In this document: piece after piece, positions 9,820-18,357 of the stretch
Layout of the letters: every line of letters begins with the position of its first letter
How positions within the stretch are numbered: position 1 is the stretch's first letter
The notes under the pieces: generated by a model
Seen by the model: the letters and a program-made list of their open reading frames with translations, nothing else
Database searches by the model: none
What the model was told of the DNA's origin: nothing
Translations under genes and position numbers: made by a program
NCBI RefSeq assembly: GCF_026898115.1
Contig: NZ_CP114036.1
Coordinates: forward strand, 3,162,001-3,226,000
DNA length: 64,000 nt
DNA from: Streptomyces sp. S465
GTDB taxonomy: Bacteria; Actinomycetota; Actinomycetes; Streptomycetales; Streptomycetaceae
Reading direction: 5' to 3'

Positions 9820-11451
9820 TCAGCCACCAGGCGGTGGTCGCCTGCCGAGCCGGTCGCGCCGGGCGAGCAGGCGCTGGGCCCGTGCCAGGCCCGGCGGCCG
9901 GTGCCGGCGCAGTGCGGCACGTGCGGCGTTGGCGCCCGGAGCGCCGTGGACTCCGCCGCCCGGATGGGCGCCGGCGGAGGCGAGGAAGAGGCCGCCCACC
10001 GGTGTCTCCGGCCGCCCGGTCCCGGGCAGCGGACGGAAGACGAGCTGCTGGTGGAGGTTGGTGGTGCCGCCGTTGATGGCACCACCGAACAGGTTGCTGT
10101 CGAGCGACTGGAGCGTGGGCGGGGCCAGGATGCGCCGGGAGCGGATCAGGGCCCGGAAGCCTGGCGCGAACCGTTCGACCTGACGTTCCACCCGGTCGGC
10201 CATGATCTCCTGCTCCCTGGTGTCCCAGGTGCCGGTCAGGCCCTCCTCCGCCGCGTCGGCCGCTATCCGGTGGGGCACGTGGGTGTAGGCCCAGGCGGAC
10301 TCGGTGCCCCGGGGCGAGCGCGCCGGGTCCGCGGTCGTCATCTGGCCGAACAGCGCGAAGGGGCGGTCGGGGACCTGGCGCATGGCGATCTGGGCCGCGA
10401 ACCGGGTGAGCTCGTCCAGACCGTCGGCCAGGTGGACGGTGCCGGCCCGCGCCGCCCCCTCGGCCTGCCACGGCACCGGTCCGCCGAGTGCCCAGTCCAC
10501 CTTGAAGGTGGCGAAGTCCCACTGGAAGCGGCGCAGGTCGGACAGGAGCGGGGACGGCAGGTACTCGGCGTCGACGAGCTCGCCGTACAGGACCGGTACG
10601 GATACGTCCGCGAGCACGGCACGCCGTGCGGACACCGTCGCGCCGCCGGCCGTGGCCACCCCCCTGGCCCGCCCGGCGCGGACGATCACCCGGTCGACGC
10701 GCTGTCCGCAGCGCAGCACCCCACCGCGGGTCCGCAGCCGCTGGACCAGGGCCGCGACCAGGGCGCCCGAGCCGCCGACCGGCACCGGAAAGCCGTAGGT
10801 CTGGCCGAGCATGGACATCAGCCACCCGAATCCGCCGCTGCCCGCGGCCTCCGGAGCGAGGTCGGCGTGCAGGGCGTTGCCCGCCAGCAGGAGCCCGCCG
10901 CCCTCGCCGCGGAATTCCTCCTCCGCCAGGCGCCGCACCGGCAGCACCATGGTGCGGGCCATCCGCAGCCCGCCCGCGCCCCGCAGCCGGACGAAGAGCC
11001 GGGCCACCGCCCTGACCGGCGGAAACGGGGTGAACAGGGCGTCCAGCACATCCGGCCGGAGACCGTCCCACATCTCGTGCAACCGGCGCCAGGCGACCCC
11101 GTCCCCCGCCGCGAAGGCATCGAGGGAGTCGGCCGTGGTGTCGATCGCGCGGTCGAGCACCGCGCATCTGCCGTCGCCCAAGGGGTGGGCCAGCACATGC
11201 GGCGCATGGCTCCACCGCAGTCCGTGCTCCTCCAGCCGGAGCCCGGCCATGACGGGGGACGCGGCGGCGAGCGGATAGAAGGAGCTGAAGACGTCGTGGA
11301 CGAAGTCGGGATCGACGCCCCTGTCGTGGCGCACGGCCCCGCCGGGTTCCGGCTGCTCCTCCAGCACCTCCACGCTCCAGCCCGCGTCGGCCAGCACATT
11401 GGCCGCCACCAGTCCGTTGGGTCCGGCCCCGATCACCACCGCGTCAGCCAC
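9820..11451 (-). CDS. FAD-dependent oxidoreductase, phytoene desaturase-like
   Basis: 543 residues. The N-terminal dinucleotide-binding motif VVIGAGPNGLVAANVLADAG and the acidic end of the second strand (EVLEEQPEPGG) mark FAD binding. A C-terminal GGLFLASAGAHPGGGVHGAPG is the second FAD signature of the phytoene desaturase / NAD(P)-FAD oxidoreductase family. The substrate is unknown. Members act on carotenoids, retinoids or other hydrophobic polyenes, but no carotenoid genes are adjacent. The start overlaps the preceding SRPBCC gene by 8 nt, so the two are coupled. Confidence 0.85.
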   Translation of the reverse strand: MADAVVIGAGPNGLVAANVLADAGWSVEVLEEQPEPGGAVRHDRGVDPDFVHDVFSSFYPLAAASPVMAGLRLEEHGLRWSHAPHVLAHPLGDGRCAVLDRAIDTTADSLDAFAAGDGVAWRRLHEMWDGLRPDVLDALFTPFPPVRAVARLFVRLRGAGGLRMARTMVLPVRRLAEEEFRGEGGGLLLAGNALHADLAPEAAGSGGFGWLMSMLGQTYGFPVPVGGSGALVAALVQRLRTRGGVLRCGQRVDRVIVRAGRARGVATAGGATVSARRAVLADVSVPVLYGELVDAEYLPSPLLSDLRRFQWDFATFKVDWALGGPVPWQAEGAARAGTVHLADGLDELTRFAAQIAMRQVPDRPFALFGQMTTADPARSPRGTESAWAYTHVPHRIAADAAEEGLTGTWDTREQEIMADRVERQVERFAPGFRALIRSRRILAPPTLQSLDSNLFGGAINGGTTNLHQQLVFRPLPGTGRPETPVGGLFLASAGAHPGGGVHGAPGANAARAALRRHRPPGLARAQRLLARRDRLGRRPPPGG

Positions 11452-11947
11452 GGCCGCCTCCCGTCCCGGGGAGCCGGCCGGCCGGATGCGGGGCGGGGCC
11501 GGTCCCGCGCCCGGCGGCTTCCACCTCGCACACCTTGGCCAGCCGGGCGAGCATCGCCCGGTGCCGCAGCTGGATCAGCGCCTCCATGCCCATGTTGTGC
11601 AGCACACCGCCCGCCCCCTGGAGCGGATGCTCGTCCACGATCACCAGGCAGTGCTCGCCCCAGGGCCGCAGTTCGATGGCGATCCGCGCCGTGCCCAGGA
11701 AGCCCGCATGGGCCTCGAACTCCACCGCGGCTCCCTCTTCGCAGCGCCGTACGACGGTCTCGTTGGTGAGCCGAAGCGGGCCCAGCCGTACCTCGTAGTC
11801 GATGACCGAGTCCTTCCCCGGCCAGTCGCCCCGCACCGGCTGGGACGTCGAGGTCCCCACCACCCACTCGCCGTACCGGCTGCCGTCCGCGAGGACGGCC
11901 CACACGGTCTGCGGGCTGGTCTTGATCAGACGATGACGTCGTGCCAT
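11444..11947 (-). CDS. SRPBCC-family protein (polyketide cyclase/START-like)
   Basis: 167 residues. The START-like pattern MARRHRLIKTSPQTVWAVLA...YGEWVVG begins the family, and the central strands end in GEHCLVIVDEHPLQG. These domains form a deep hydrophobic pocket, and members bind or cyclise lipids and aromatic intermediates. The tail (about residues 140-167) is Gly/Pro-rich and disordered-looking. It is the first gene of an apparent three-gene unit with the FAD enzyme and the SDR. The ligand is unknown. Confidence 0.8.
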   Translation of the reverse strand: MARRHRLIKTSPQTVWAVLADGSRYGEWVVGTSTSQPVRGDWPGKDSVIDYEVRLGPLRLTNETVVRRCEEGAAVEFEAHAGFLGTARIAIELRPWGEHCLVIVDEHPLQGAGGVLHNMGMEALIQLRHRAMLARLAKVCEVEAAGRGTGPAPHPAGRLPGTGGGRG

Positions 11948-12106
11948 ACGCCCCTCCGATACACGCCTCCGCGGCCGGAACCGGCATCGCCGGACACCAC
12001 CGGGTCCCCGCCGTGCCGCGGGTCAACCAGGACGCGTACGGAGAATGCCGTGAGGTACGGGCTACCGCCCGAGCGCTCGGTCGCCGCGAGCAGGCGGCCG
12101 GGCGAG

Positions 12107-12143
12107 CGCTCGGACCGGCCGGGACCGCTCGGACCGGCCGGGC
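12107..12143. repeat. Two tandem 19-bp repeats just past the rsmE stop
   Basis: CGCTCGGACCGGCCGGG occurs at 12107 and 12126, and a degenerate copy precedes them. The array stops 5 nt from the rsmE stop codon (12148). It is one of several gene-end arrays in this window. Confidence 0.6.
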
Positions 12144-12147
12144 TCGC

Positions 12148-12891
12148 TCAGCTCCAGCGGCCGGTGCGGCCCAGCAGCAGCGCGGCGGCGGCCGTCCCGG
12201 CCGTGGAAGTGCGCAGCACGCTCGGGCCCAGCCGGTACGGCCGCGCGCCCGCCTCGGCGAAGGCCGCCAACTCCTCGCCGGACACGCCCCCTTCCGGCCC
12301 GACGACCAGCACGATCTCACCACTCGTCGGCAGTTGGGCGGTGGCCAGCGGTTCGCTGCCCTCCTCGTGGAGCACCGCCGCGAAATCGGCCCCGGCGAGC
12401 AGCCCGGCCACCTGCTTGGTCGTCATCGCGTCCATGACCTCGGGGAAGGTCAGCCGACGGGACTGCTTGCCCGCCTCGCGCGCGCTGGACCGCCACTTGC
12501 CGAGCGCCTTGAGGCCGCGCTCGCCCTTCCACTGGGTGACGCAGCGGGCGGCCGACCACGGAACGACGGCGTCCACGCCCGTCTCCGTCATGGTCTCCAC
12601 CGCCAGCTCGCCCCGGTCGCCCTTGGGCAGCGCCTGGACGACGGTGATCCGGGGGGCCGGGGCCGTCTCCTGGCGCACCTCGTCCACCGCGACCTGGAGC
12701 CGGTCCTTGCCCTCGACGGCCGCCACGGTGCCCTGGACGCCCGTACCGCGGCCGTCCGTCAGCACCACGGGCTCACCGACGCGCAGCCGCCTTACGGACA
12801 CCGCATGGCGCCCTTCGGGGCCCTCCAGCCAGACCCGGGCTCCCGCGGCCGCCCCCGCCAGGGAGTCGGCCACGAACACAGGGGCGGTCAT
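12148..12891 (-). CDS. rsmE: 16S rRNA (uracil1498-N3)-methyltransferase RsmE
   Basis: 247 residues: an N-terminal PUA-like barrel (about 1-70), then a SPOUT methyltransferase knot. The C-terminal SAM-binding signature reads VLVVGPEGGVSGEEL (about 190-205) followed by RLGPSVLRTSTAGTAAAAL. It methylates U1498 of 16S rRNA. The ATG overlaps the stop of the upstream nitronate monooxygenase gene by 4 nt (ATGA), so it is translationally coupled. In many bacteria this gene sits next to dnaJ/hrcA, as here. Confidence 0.93.
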   Translation of the reverse strand: MTAPVFVADSLAGAAAGARVWLEGPEGRHAVSVRRLRVGEPVVLTDGRGTGVQGTVAAVEGKDRLQVAVDEVRQETAPAPRITVVQALPKGDRGELAVETMTETGVDAVVPWSAARCVTQWKGERGLKALGKWRSSAREAGKQSRRLTFPEVMDAMTTKQVAGLLAGADFAAVLHEEGSEPLATAQLPTSGEIVLVVGPEGGVSGEELAAFAEAGARPYRLGPSVLRTSTAGTAAAALLLGRTGRWS

Positions 12892-13985
12892 GACACCACA
12901 CCCCGCTGCGGCTGAAGCCCCAACGCGGCCCGCGCCGCGTCGAGTTCCACCGCGAGCGTCTCCACCAGCCGCGCGGCGGGCAGCTCACGCGCCAGCCGGT
13001 GTCCCTGCCCGGCCCACAGCGCCATGCCCTGCGGATCGCCCGCCTCGGCGGCCGCCTTACGGAGGCCGGCAGTCATGTGGTGCAGCTGGGGGTAGGCGGC
13101 GGGCGCGTGCGGGCCGTGCTCGCGCAGGAAGCGGTTGACCAGGCCCCGGGCCGGGCGGCCGGAGAAGGCGCGGGTCAGCTCGGTCCGGCCGAACAGCGGA
13201 TCCGTCATCGCCCGCTTGTGCAGGGTGTTCGCCCCGGACTCGGGGCACACCAGGAACGCGGTCCCCATCTGGCCCGCGGCCGCGCCCGCGGCCAGCGCCG
13301 CGGCGATCTGCGAACCGCGCATCATCCCGCCCGCCGCGATGATCGGGACCTCGACGTACTCACGGACCAGCGTGATCAGCGACAGCAGCCCGAGTCCGGC
13401 GCCCGTCCCGTCGGCGGCCGGGTCATCGCTGTACGAGCCCTGGTGGCCGCCGGCCTCCACACCCTGCACACAGACCGCGTCGGCGCCCGCCCACTGGGCG
13501 GTCTGCGCCTCGACGGGCGAGGTGACGGTCACGACCGTGCGGGTGCCGACCTTGGCGAGGGCGTCGAGGACCGCGCGGGTCGGACAGCCGAAGGTGAAGG
13601 AGACGACCGGCACCGGATGGTCGAGGAGTACGGCGAGCTTGGCGTCGTACGCGTCGTCCGAGCCCGCGTCCGGATCGCCCAGCGAGGTCTCGTACCGGGC
13701 CGCCTCGCCCGTGAGCCGCTCCCGGTAGGCCGCGACGGCGGCCGGGTCGGCGTTGGCCGGCTGGGGCATGAACAGATTGACGCCGAAGGGCCGGTCGGTC
13801 AGCCCCCGCACCTGTTCGATCTCTTCGTGCATCGCCTCCGGCGTCTTGTAGCCGGCGGCGAGGAAACCGAGACCACCGGCCCCGGAGACAGTGGCGGCAA
13901 GGCGCGGGCAGGAAGCTCCGCCCGCCATCGGCGCCTGCACGATCGGGTAGCGGAAAAGACCGGTCAGCGCGGAGGACATGGTCAC
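12888..13985 (-). CDS. Nitronate monooxygenase-like FMN enzyme
   Basis: About 365 residues of the NMO / 2-nitropropane dioxygenase TIM barrel. Family marks are YPIVQAPMAGGASCPRLAA (N-terminal FMN region), GADAVCVQGVEAGGHQG (about residues 170-186), PIIAAGGMMRG and a phosphate-binding GAAAGQMGTAFL. Such enzymes oxidise propionate 3-nitronate or related nitronates using FMN. The start is GTG at 13985 (GGAGGG about 11 nt upstream); an ATG two codons later is also possible. It sits between dnaJ and rsmE and overlaps the latter by 4 nt. Confidence 0.85.
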   Translation of the reverse strand: MTMSSALTGLFRYPIVQAPMAGGASCPRLAATVSGAGGLGFLAAGYKTPEAMHEEIEQVRGLTDRPFGVNLFMPQPANADPAAVAAYRERLTGEAARYETSLGDPDAGSDDAYDAKLAVLLDHPVPVVSFTFGCPTRAVLDALAKVGTRTVVTVTSPVEAQTAQWAGADAVCVQGVEAGGHQGSYSDDPAADGTGAGLGLLSLITLVREYVEVPIIAAGGMMRGSQIAAALAAGAAAGQMGTAFLVCPESGANTLHKRAMTDPLFGRTELTRAFSGRPARGLVNRFLREHGPHAPAAYPQLHHMTAGLRKAAAEAGDPQGMALWAGQGHRLARELPAARLVETLAVELDAARAALGLQPQRGVVS

Positions 13986-14105
13986 ATCGTGTCATGCCCT
14001 CCGCACCGGCTCACCATGGGATCACGACGCCGCGCTGGGCCAACGGCGACTCGGCGACGGGCCGCGACCTCGGCCCCGAGGTCTGCGGATACCAGCGCCA
14101 CGAAC

Positions 14106-14321
14106 CCCCGCACCCCGGCCGGACAGCGCCTACCGCCCGTTGAACGCCTCGGCGAGCCCTACCGCCCGTTGAACGCATCCTTGAGGCGCGAGAACAGCCC
14201 CTGCTGCCCCGGCTTGCCGCACCCACCCGGGGGGCAACCCCCGCACCCCCGGCCGGACAGCGCCTACCGCCCGTTGAACGCATCCTTGAGGCGCGAGAAC
14301 AGCCCCTGCTGCCCCGGCTTG
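14106..14321. repeat. Duplicated 3' end of dnaJ
   Basis: The last 58 bp of dnaJ including its stop codon (14264-14321) recur exactly at 14159-14216. A third, shorter copy (44 bp with the flanking GC-rich lead-in, ending GTTGAACGC) lies at 14106-14149. The copies are in direct orientation about 105 bp apart and make up most of the dnaJ/NMO intergenic region. They repeat the codons for the C-terminal DAFNGR and have no coding role downstream. Confidence 0.85.
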
Positions 14322-15397
14322 AACTCCCCGGTCGGGCGCTCCTCGCCGCGTAGCTTGGCCAGCCGCCGCAGCAGCTCCTCCTGCTCCGGGTCGAGCTTGG
14401 TCGGGGTGGTCACCTCGACGTGCACGATCAGATCGCCCCGGCCGCCGCCCCGCAGATGGGTGACGCCGCGCTGGTGCAGCGGGATCGACTGGCCGGACTG
14501 GGTGCCGGGCCGGATGTCGACCTCCTCCAGGCCGTCCAGCGTCTCCAGCGGCACCTTGGTGCCCAGCGCCGCCGCCGTCATCGGGATGGTCACCGTGCAG
14601 TGCATGTCGTCGCCGCGCCGCTGGAAGACCGGGTGCGGGACCTCGTGGATCTCCACGTACAGGTCGCCCGCCGGGCCGCCGCCCGGCCCGACCTCGCCCT
14701 CGCCGGCCAGCTGGATCCTGGTGCCGTTGTCCACACCGGCGGGGATCTTCACGGTCAGGGTGCGCCGCGAGCGGACCCGGCCGTCGCCCGCGCACTCCGG
14801 GCACGGGGTCGGCACCACGGTGCCGAAGCCCTGGCACTGGGGGCACGGCCGCGAGGTCATGACCTGGCCCAGGAAGGACCGCGTCACCTGGGAGACCTCA
14901 CCGCGACCACGGCACATGTCACAGGTCTGCGCCGAGGTGCCCGGCGCCGCGCCCTCGCCGCTGCACGTCGTGCAGACGACCGCGGTGTCGACCTGGATGT
15001 CCTTGGTGGTTCCGAACGCGGCCTCGTTGAGCTCCACCTCGAGCCGGATCATCGCGTCCTGACCGCGCCGGGTCCTGGACCGCGGACCGCGCTGCGAGGC
15101 GGTGCCGAAGAACGCGTCCATGATGTCGGAGAAGTTGCCGAAGCCCGCGCCGAAGCCGCCGGCGCCGCCGCCGCCCGCCCCGGACATCGGGTCCCCGCCC
15201 AGGTCGTAGACCTGCTTCTTCTGCGGATCCGACAGGACCTCGTAAGCGGCGTTGATCTCCTTGAACCGCTCCTGGGTCTTCGGATCCGGATTCACGTCCG
15301 GATGCAGCTCGCGTGCGAGCCGACGGAATGCCTTCTTGATCTGGTCCTGCGAGGCATCACGCGGCACGCCCAGGACTGCGTAGTAGTCAGTCGCCAC
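14264..15397 (-). CDS. dnaJ: Chaperone DnaJ (DnaJ2, hrcA-linked)
   Basis: 377 residues with all type I DnaJ parts. The J domain (about 1-65) has HPD in ARELHPDVNPD. A Gly/Phe linker follows (about 70-95). Four zinc repeats lie at about 135-205 (CTTCSGEG, CDMCRGRG, CPQCQGFG, CPECAGDG), then the C-terminal client-binding domains. It stimulates the DnaK ATPase. It starts with GTG immediately after the hrcA stop (TAA then GTG), so hrcA-dnaJ is one operon. As a member of the hrcA operon it is expected to be controlled by the CIRCE operator upstream. Confidence 0.95.
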   Translation of the reverse strand: MATDYYAVLGVPRDASQDQIKKAFRRLARELHPDVNPDPKTQERFKEINAAYEVLSDPQKKQVYDLGGDPMSGAGGGGAGGFGAGFGNFSDIMDAFFGTASQRGPRSRTRRGQDAMIRLEVELNEAAFGTTKDIQVDTAVVCTTCSGEGAAPGTSAQTCDMCRGRGEVSQVTRSFLGQVMTSRPCPQCQGFGTVVPTPCPECAGDGRVRSRRTLTVKIPAGVDNGTRIQLAGEGEVGPGGGPAGDLYVEIHEVPHPVFQRRGDDMHCTVTIPMTAAALGTKVPLETLDGLEEVDIRPGTQSGQSIPLHQRGVTHLRGGGRGDLIVHVEVTTPTKLDPEQEELLRRLAKLRGEERPTGEFKPGQQGLFSRLKDAFNGR

Positions 15398-16414
15398 TTA
15401 CGACTCCGCCAGGATCTGTCCGACGTAACGTGCCACTGCGCGTACCGCTCCCATCGTTCCGGGGTAGTCCATGCGGGTCGGTCCGACCACGCCGAGTTTG
15501 GCGACCGCCTCGTCGCCGGAACCGTAGCCGACCGCGACGACCGAGGTGGCGTTGAGCCCCTCGTGAGCATTCTCATGCCCGATGCGCACGGTCATACCCG
15601 AGTCCTTCGCCTCGCCCAGCAGCTTGAGGAGGACGACCTGCTCCTCAAGTGCCTCCAGAACGGGCCGGATCGTCAGGGGGAAATCATGCACGAAACGCGT
15701 GAGGTTCGCGGTGCCGCCGATCATCAGCCGCTCCTCGGTCTCCTCCACCAGCGTCTCGAGCAAGGTCGACAGTACGATCGACACGGTCCCCCGGTCCTCC
15801 TGTTCGAAGGACTCCGGAAGATCCTGCACCAATTGCGGCACATCCGCGAAACGCCGCCCGACGACCCGGCTGTTGAGCCGGGCCCGCAGATCGGCCAGCG
15901 AATCCTCGGTGACCGGGGCCGGGCAGTCCACCATGCGCTGCTCCACCCGCCCGGTGTCCGTGATCAGCACCAGCATCACCCGGGCCGTGGCCAGCGGCAG
16001 CAGCTCCACATGGCGCACCGTGGACCGGGTCAGCGACGGATACTGCACCACCGCCACCTGCCGGGTCAGCTGCGCCAGCAGCCGGACCGTGCGGCCCACC
16101 ACGTCGTCGAGGTCGACCGCACCGTCCAGGAAGTTCTGAATGGCCCGCCGCTCCGGGCTGGACAGCGGCTTGACTCCGGCCAGCTTGTCCACGAAGAGGC
16201 GATAGCCCTTGTCCGTGGGGATCCGGCCGGCGCTCGTATGCGGCTGGGCGATGAAGCCCTCGTCCTCCAGAGCGGCCATGTCGTTACGCACCGTGGCCGG
16301 GGAGACCCCCAGCCGGTGCCGCTCGGTGAGCGCCTTGGAGCCGACCGGCTCCTCCGTCCCCACGTAATCCTGGACGATGGCACGCAGCACCTCGAGTCTG
16401 CGTTCGCTGAGCAC
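15398..16414 (-). CDS. hrcA: Heat-inducible transcriptional repressor HrcA
   Basis: 338 residues, matching Streptomyces HrcA. The N-terminal winged helix ([16 protein letters not shown]... [16 protein letters not shown]) is followed by the GAF-like HrcA domain. It binds CIRCE and represses chaperone genes (groESL and its own operon) until heat or misfolding withdraws GroEL help. The GTG at 16414 has GGAGG 8 nt upstream. A longer frame would start inside the operator and is rejected. It is cotranscribed with dnaJ. Confidence 0.95.
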   Translation of the reverse strand: MLSERRLEVLRAIVQDYVGTEEPVGSKALTERHRLGVSPATVRNDMAALEDEGFIAQPHTSAGRIPTDKGYRLFVDKLAGVKPLSSPERRAIQNFLDGAVDLDDVVGRTVRLLAQLTRQVAVVQYPSLTRSTVRHVELLPLATARVMLVLITDTGRVEQRMVDCPAPVTEDSLADLRARLNSRVVGRRFADVPQLVQDLPESFEQEDRGTVSIVLSTLLETLVEETEERLMIGGTANLTRFVHDFPLTIRPVLEALEEQVVLLKLLGEAKDSGMTVRIGHENAHEGLNATSVVAVGYGSGDEAVAKLGVVGPTRMDYPGTMGAVRAVARYVGQILAES

Positions 16415-16455
16415 CCCGCGCACCTCCAGTCCAGCGGTCTCATCAGGTCGTCCGT

Positions 16456-16482
16456 CTGGCACTCACGAGGCACGAGTGCCAG
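16456..16482 (-). promoter_or_regulatory. CIRCE operator (HrcA binding site)
   Basis: CTGGCACTC, a 9-nt spacer, then GAGTGCCAG form a perfect inverted repeat. It matches the CIRCE consensus (TTAGCACTC-N9-GAGTGCTAA) except for the outermost bases, where TTA is replaced by CTG symmetrically. It lies 42 nt upstream of the hrcA start codon, so autoregulation of hrcA-dnaJ is expected. Confidence 0.93.
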
Positions 16483-16577
16483 AACCCCTCCGCCAGTGTA
16501 CGGCGGGGTGCGGTGGCATGGGCAAGAGCCGACGCTGGCAGCAACTCTCCCCACCCCCGCTGAGCTAGCGTCGCGGT

Positions 16578-17300
16578 ATGGAGACGTGTTGGGAAGAGGC
16601 AGGCTGGGAGCGGCTCGCGCCGGATGTGGCCCGCCGCCGGATGCCGGAGTGGGACGAGACGGTCGGCGTGGTCGTCGGCCGGACCGACATCCTCGTCGTG
16701 GACACCGGCGCGACCCTGCGCGCCGGGGCCGAGCTGCGCACCCGGATCACCCGGCTGACCGGCCGCCGCCCCACCCGGATCGCGTTCACCCATCCGCATT
16801 TCGACCACGTCCTGGGCTCGGCCGCCTTCGCGGGCTGCGAGGTGTACGGGGCCACGGGCGTGGACGAGCTGCTGTGCCGGGAGCGGGAGACGCTGCGCGA
16901 GGACGCGATCCGCCACGGGGTGGAGCGGGGCGCGGCCACCGAGGCGGTGGACCATCTCGTCGGCCCGCACCATCTGGTCTCCGGGGAGCTCACCCTCGAC
17001 CTGGGCGACCGGCCGGTGCTGCTGGCCAATGTGGGACCCGGCCACACCGCCCACGACCTGGCCGTTCTGGTGCCCGGCCATCCCGAGGTGGTCTTCTGCG
17101 GCGATCTGGTGGAGGAGTCCGGCCCACCCCAGGCGGGGCCCGACGCGATCCCCGGCCACTGGCCCGCCGCCCTGGACCGGCTGCTCGCCCTCGGCGGCGA
17201 GGACGCGCTGTACGTCCCGGGACACGGCTCCGTCGTGGACGCCGCCTTCGTCCGCACCCAACGCGACGAACTGGCCGCCCGCTTCGGCGTGTCCACCTAG
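16578..17300 (+). CDS. MBL-fold metallo-hydrolase
   Basis: 240 residues. The metallo-beta-lactamase motif appears as THPHFDHVLGS (H-x-H-x-D-H, about residues 73-83), followed by GPGHTAHDL, VFCGDLVEE and a final VPGHGSVVD. Two-metal hydrolases of this superfamily cleave many substrates, and nothing here fixes which. Transcription is divergent from hrcA, and the region between holds CIRCE. The start ATG has no strong ribosome site. It resembles single-domain MBL proteins of unknown role in other actinobacteria. Confidence 0.8.
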   Translation: METCWEEAGWERLAPDVARRRMPEWDETVGVVVGRTDILVVDTGATLRAGAELRTRITRLTGRRPTRIAFTHPHFDHVLGSAAFAGCEVYGATGVDELLCRERETLREDAIRHGVERGAATEAVDHLVGPHHLVSGELTLDLGDRPVLLANVGPGHTAHDLAVLVPGHPEVVFCGDLVEESGPPQAGPDAIPGHWPAALDRLLALGGEDALYVPGHGSVVDAAFVRTQRDELAARFGVST

Positions 17301-17395
17301 GCGGCTTCTAGTTGTTCGCCTAGTCGTGCGCCTGGCCGTTCGCGTGGTCGTGCGGCCATGGGGGCGGGCGGTCGTCGCACGCTATCGTCAGCCGG

Positions 17396-18217
17396 ATGCG
17401 ACAGTACGACCCGGACCTGACCCCGCCCTGGAAGCGGCAGCGGCCCGCCCCCGAGGTCCCCGCCGAACCGGACCTCGTCGTGGAGGAGATCACCACCGGA
17501 TTCTGCGGTGCGGTGATCCGCTGTGAGAAGACCGCCCAGGGTCCCACGGTCACTCTGGAGGACCGCTTCGGCAAACATCGCGTCTTCCCCATGGAGCCGC
17601 GCGGTTTTCTTCTCGAGGGGCGTGTCGTCACCCTCGTACGCCCGCGCGCGGCGGCCCCCAGCGCGCCCCGGCGCACGGCCTCCGGGTCGATCGCCGTTCC
17701 GGGAGCGCGGGCCAGGGTCGCCCGCGCGGGACGCATCTATGTCGAGGGGCGGCATGACGCGGAGCTGGTCGAGCGGGTCTGGGGCGACGATCTGCGCATC
17801 GAGGGCGTCGTCGTGGAATACCTGGAGGGCGTCGACGACCTGCCCGCCATCGTCGACGGCTTCTCCCCCGGCCCGGACGCCCGGCTCGGCGTCCTCGTCG
17901 ACCATCTGGTGGCGGGCTCCAAGGAATCCCGGATCGCCGCGCAGGTGACCGGCGAGCACGTGCTGGTCCTCGGCCACCCCTACATCGACATCTGGGAGGC
18001 CGTGAAGCCGTCCTCCGTCGGCATCCCGGCCTGGCCCGCGGTGCCGCACGGCCAGGACTGGAAGAAGGGCGTCTGCCGCGCCCTGGGCTGGCCGGAGAAC
18101 ACCGGAGCCGCCTGGCAGCGCATCCTGTCCTCGGTCCGCTCCTACAAGGACCTTCAGCCGGAGCTGCTGGGACGGGTGGAGGAACTGATCGATTTCGTGA
18201 CGGCCCCGGAGGGCTGA
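17396..18217 (+). CDS. DUF3097 family protein
   Basis: 273 residues, matching the actinobacterial DUF3097 family. The N-terminus is MRQYDPDLTPPWKRQRP. A central segment, RIYVEGRHDAELVERVWG then VVVEYLEGVDDL, resembles a Toprim-like fold, with GRHDAEL and LVDHLVAGSKESRIA as conserved blocks. The C-terminus (HPYIDIWEAVKP, VCRALGW) is also conserved. The function is unknown, though a Toprim resemblance would suggest nucleic-acid work. It is convergent with hemW. Confidence 0.82.
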   Translation: MRQYDPDLTPPWKRQRPAPEVPAEPDLVVEEITTGFCGAVIRCEKTAQGPTVTLEDRFGKHRVFPMEPRGFLLEGRVVTLVRPRAAAPSAPRRTASGSIAVPGARARVARAGRIYVEGRHDAELVERVWGDDLRIEGVVVEYLEGVDDLPAIVDGFSPGPDARLGVLVDHLVAGSKESRIAAQVTGEHVLVLGHPYIDIWEAVKPSSVGIPAWPAVPHGQDWKKGVCRALGWPENTGAAWQRILSSVRSYKDLQPELLGRVEELIDFVTAPEG

Positions 18218-18357
18218 TGGTCTCCGGAACCAGGAGGGCTGACGGCCCCAGGAGGACTGACGGCCCCGGGAGGGCTGACGGCTCCCGTCCCGGCGCGCCG
18301 GATCGCGTCAGTCCGCCTCGATCACGTCAGTCCGCCTCGATCACGTCAGTCCACCAG
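18206..18357. repeat. Two abutting tandem arrays at the convergent ends of DUF3097 and hemW
   Basis: Rightward, an 18-bp unit (GACGGCCCCAGGAGGRCT) starting in the last codons of the DUF3097 gene repeats about four times to 18290. Each copy carries the gene's CTGA stop context. Leftward, a 19-bp unit (GATCACGTCAGTCCGCCTC) repeats three times at 18301, 18320 and 18339, and the third copy contains the hemW stop. The two arrays differ in sequence and meet near 18300. Confidence 0.75.

Noticed and set aside
14420..17311. A 963-codon plus-strand frame across dnaJ and hrcA
   Set aside because: Antisense to both intact genes; no family match.
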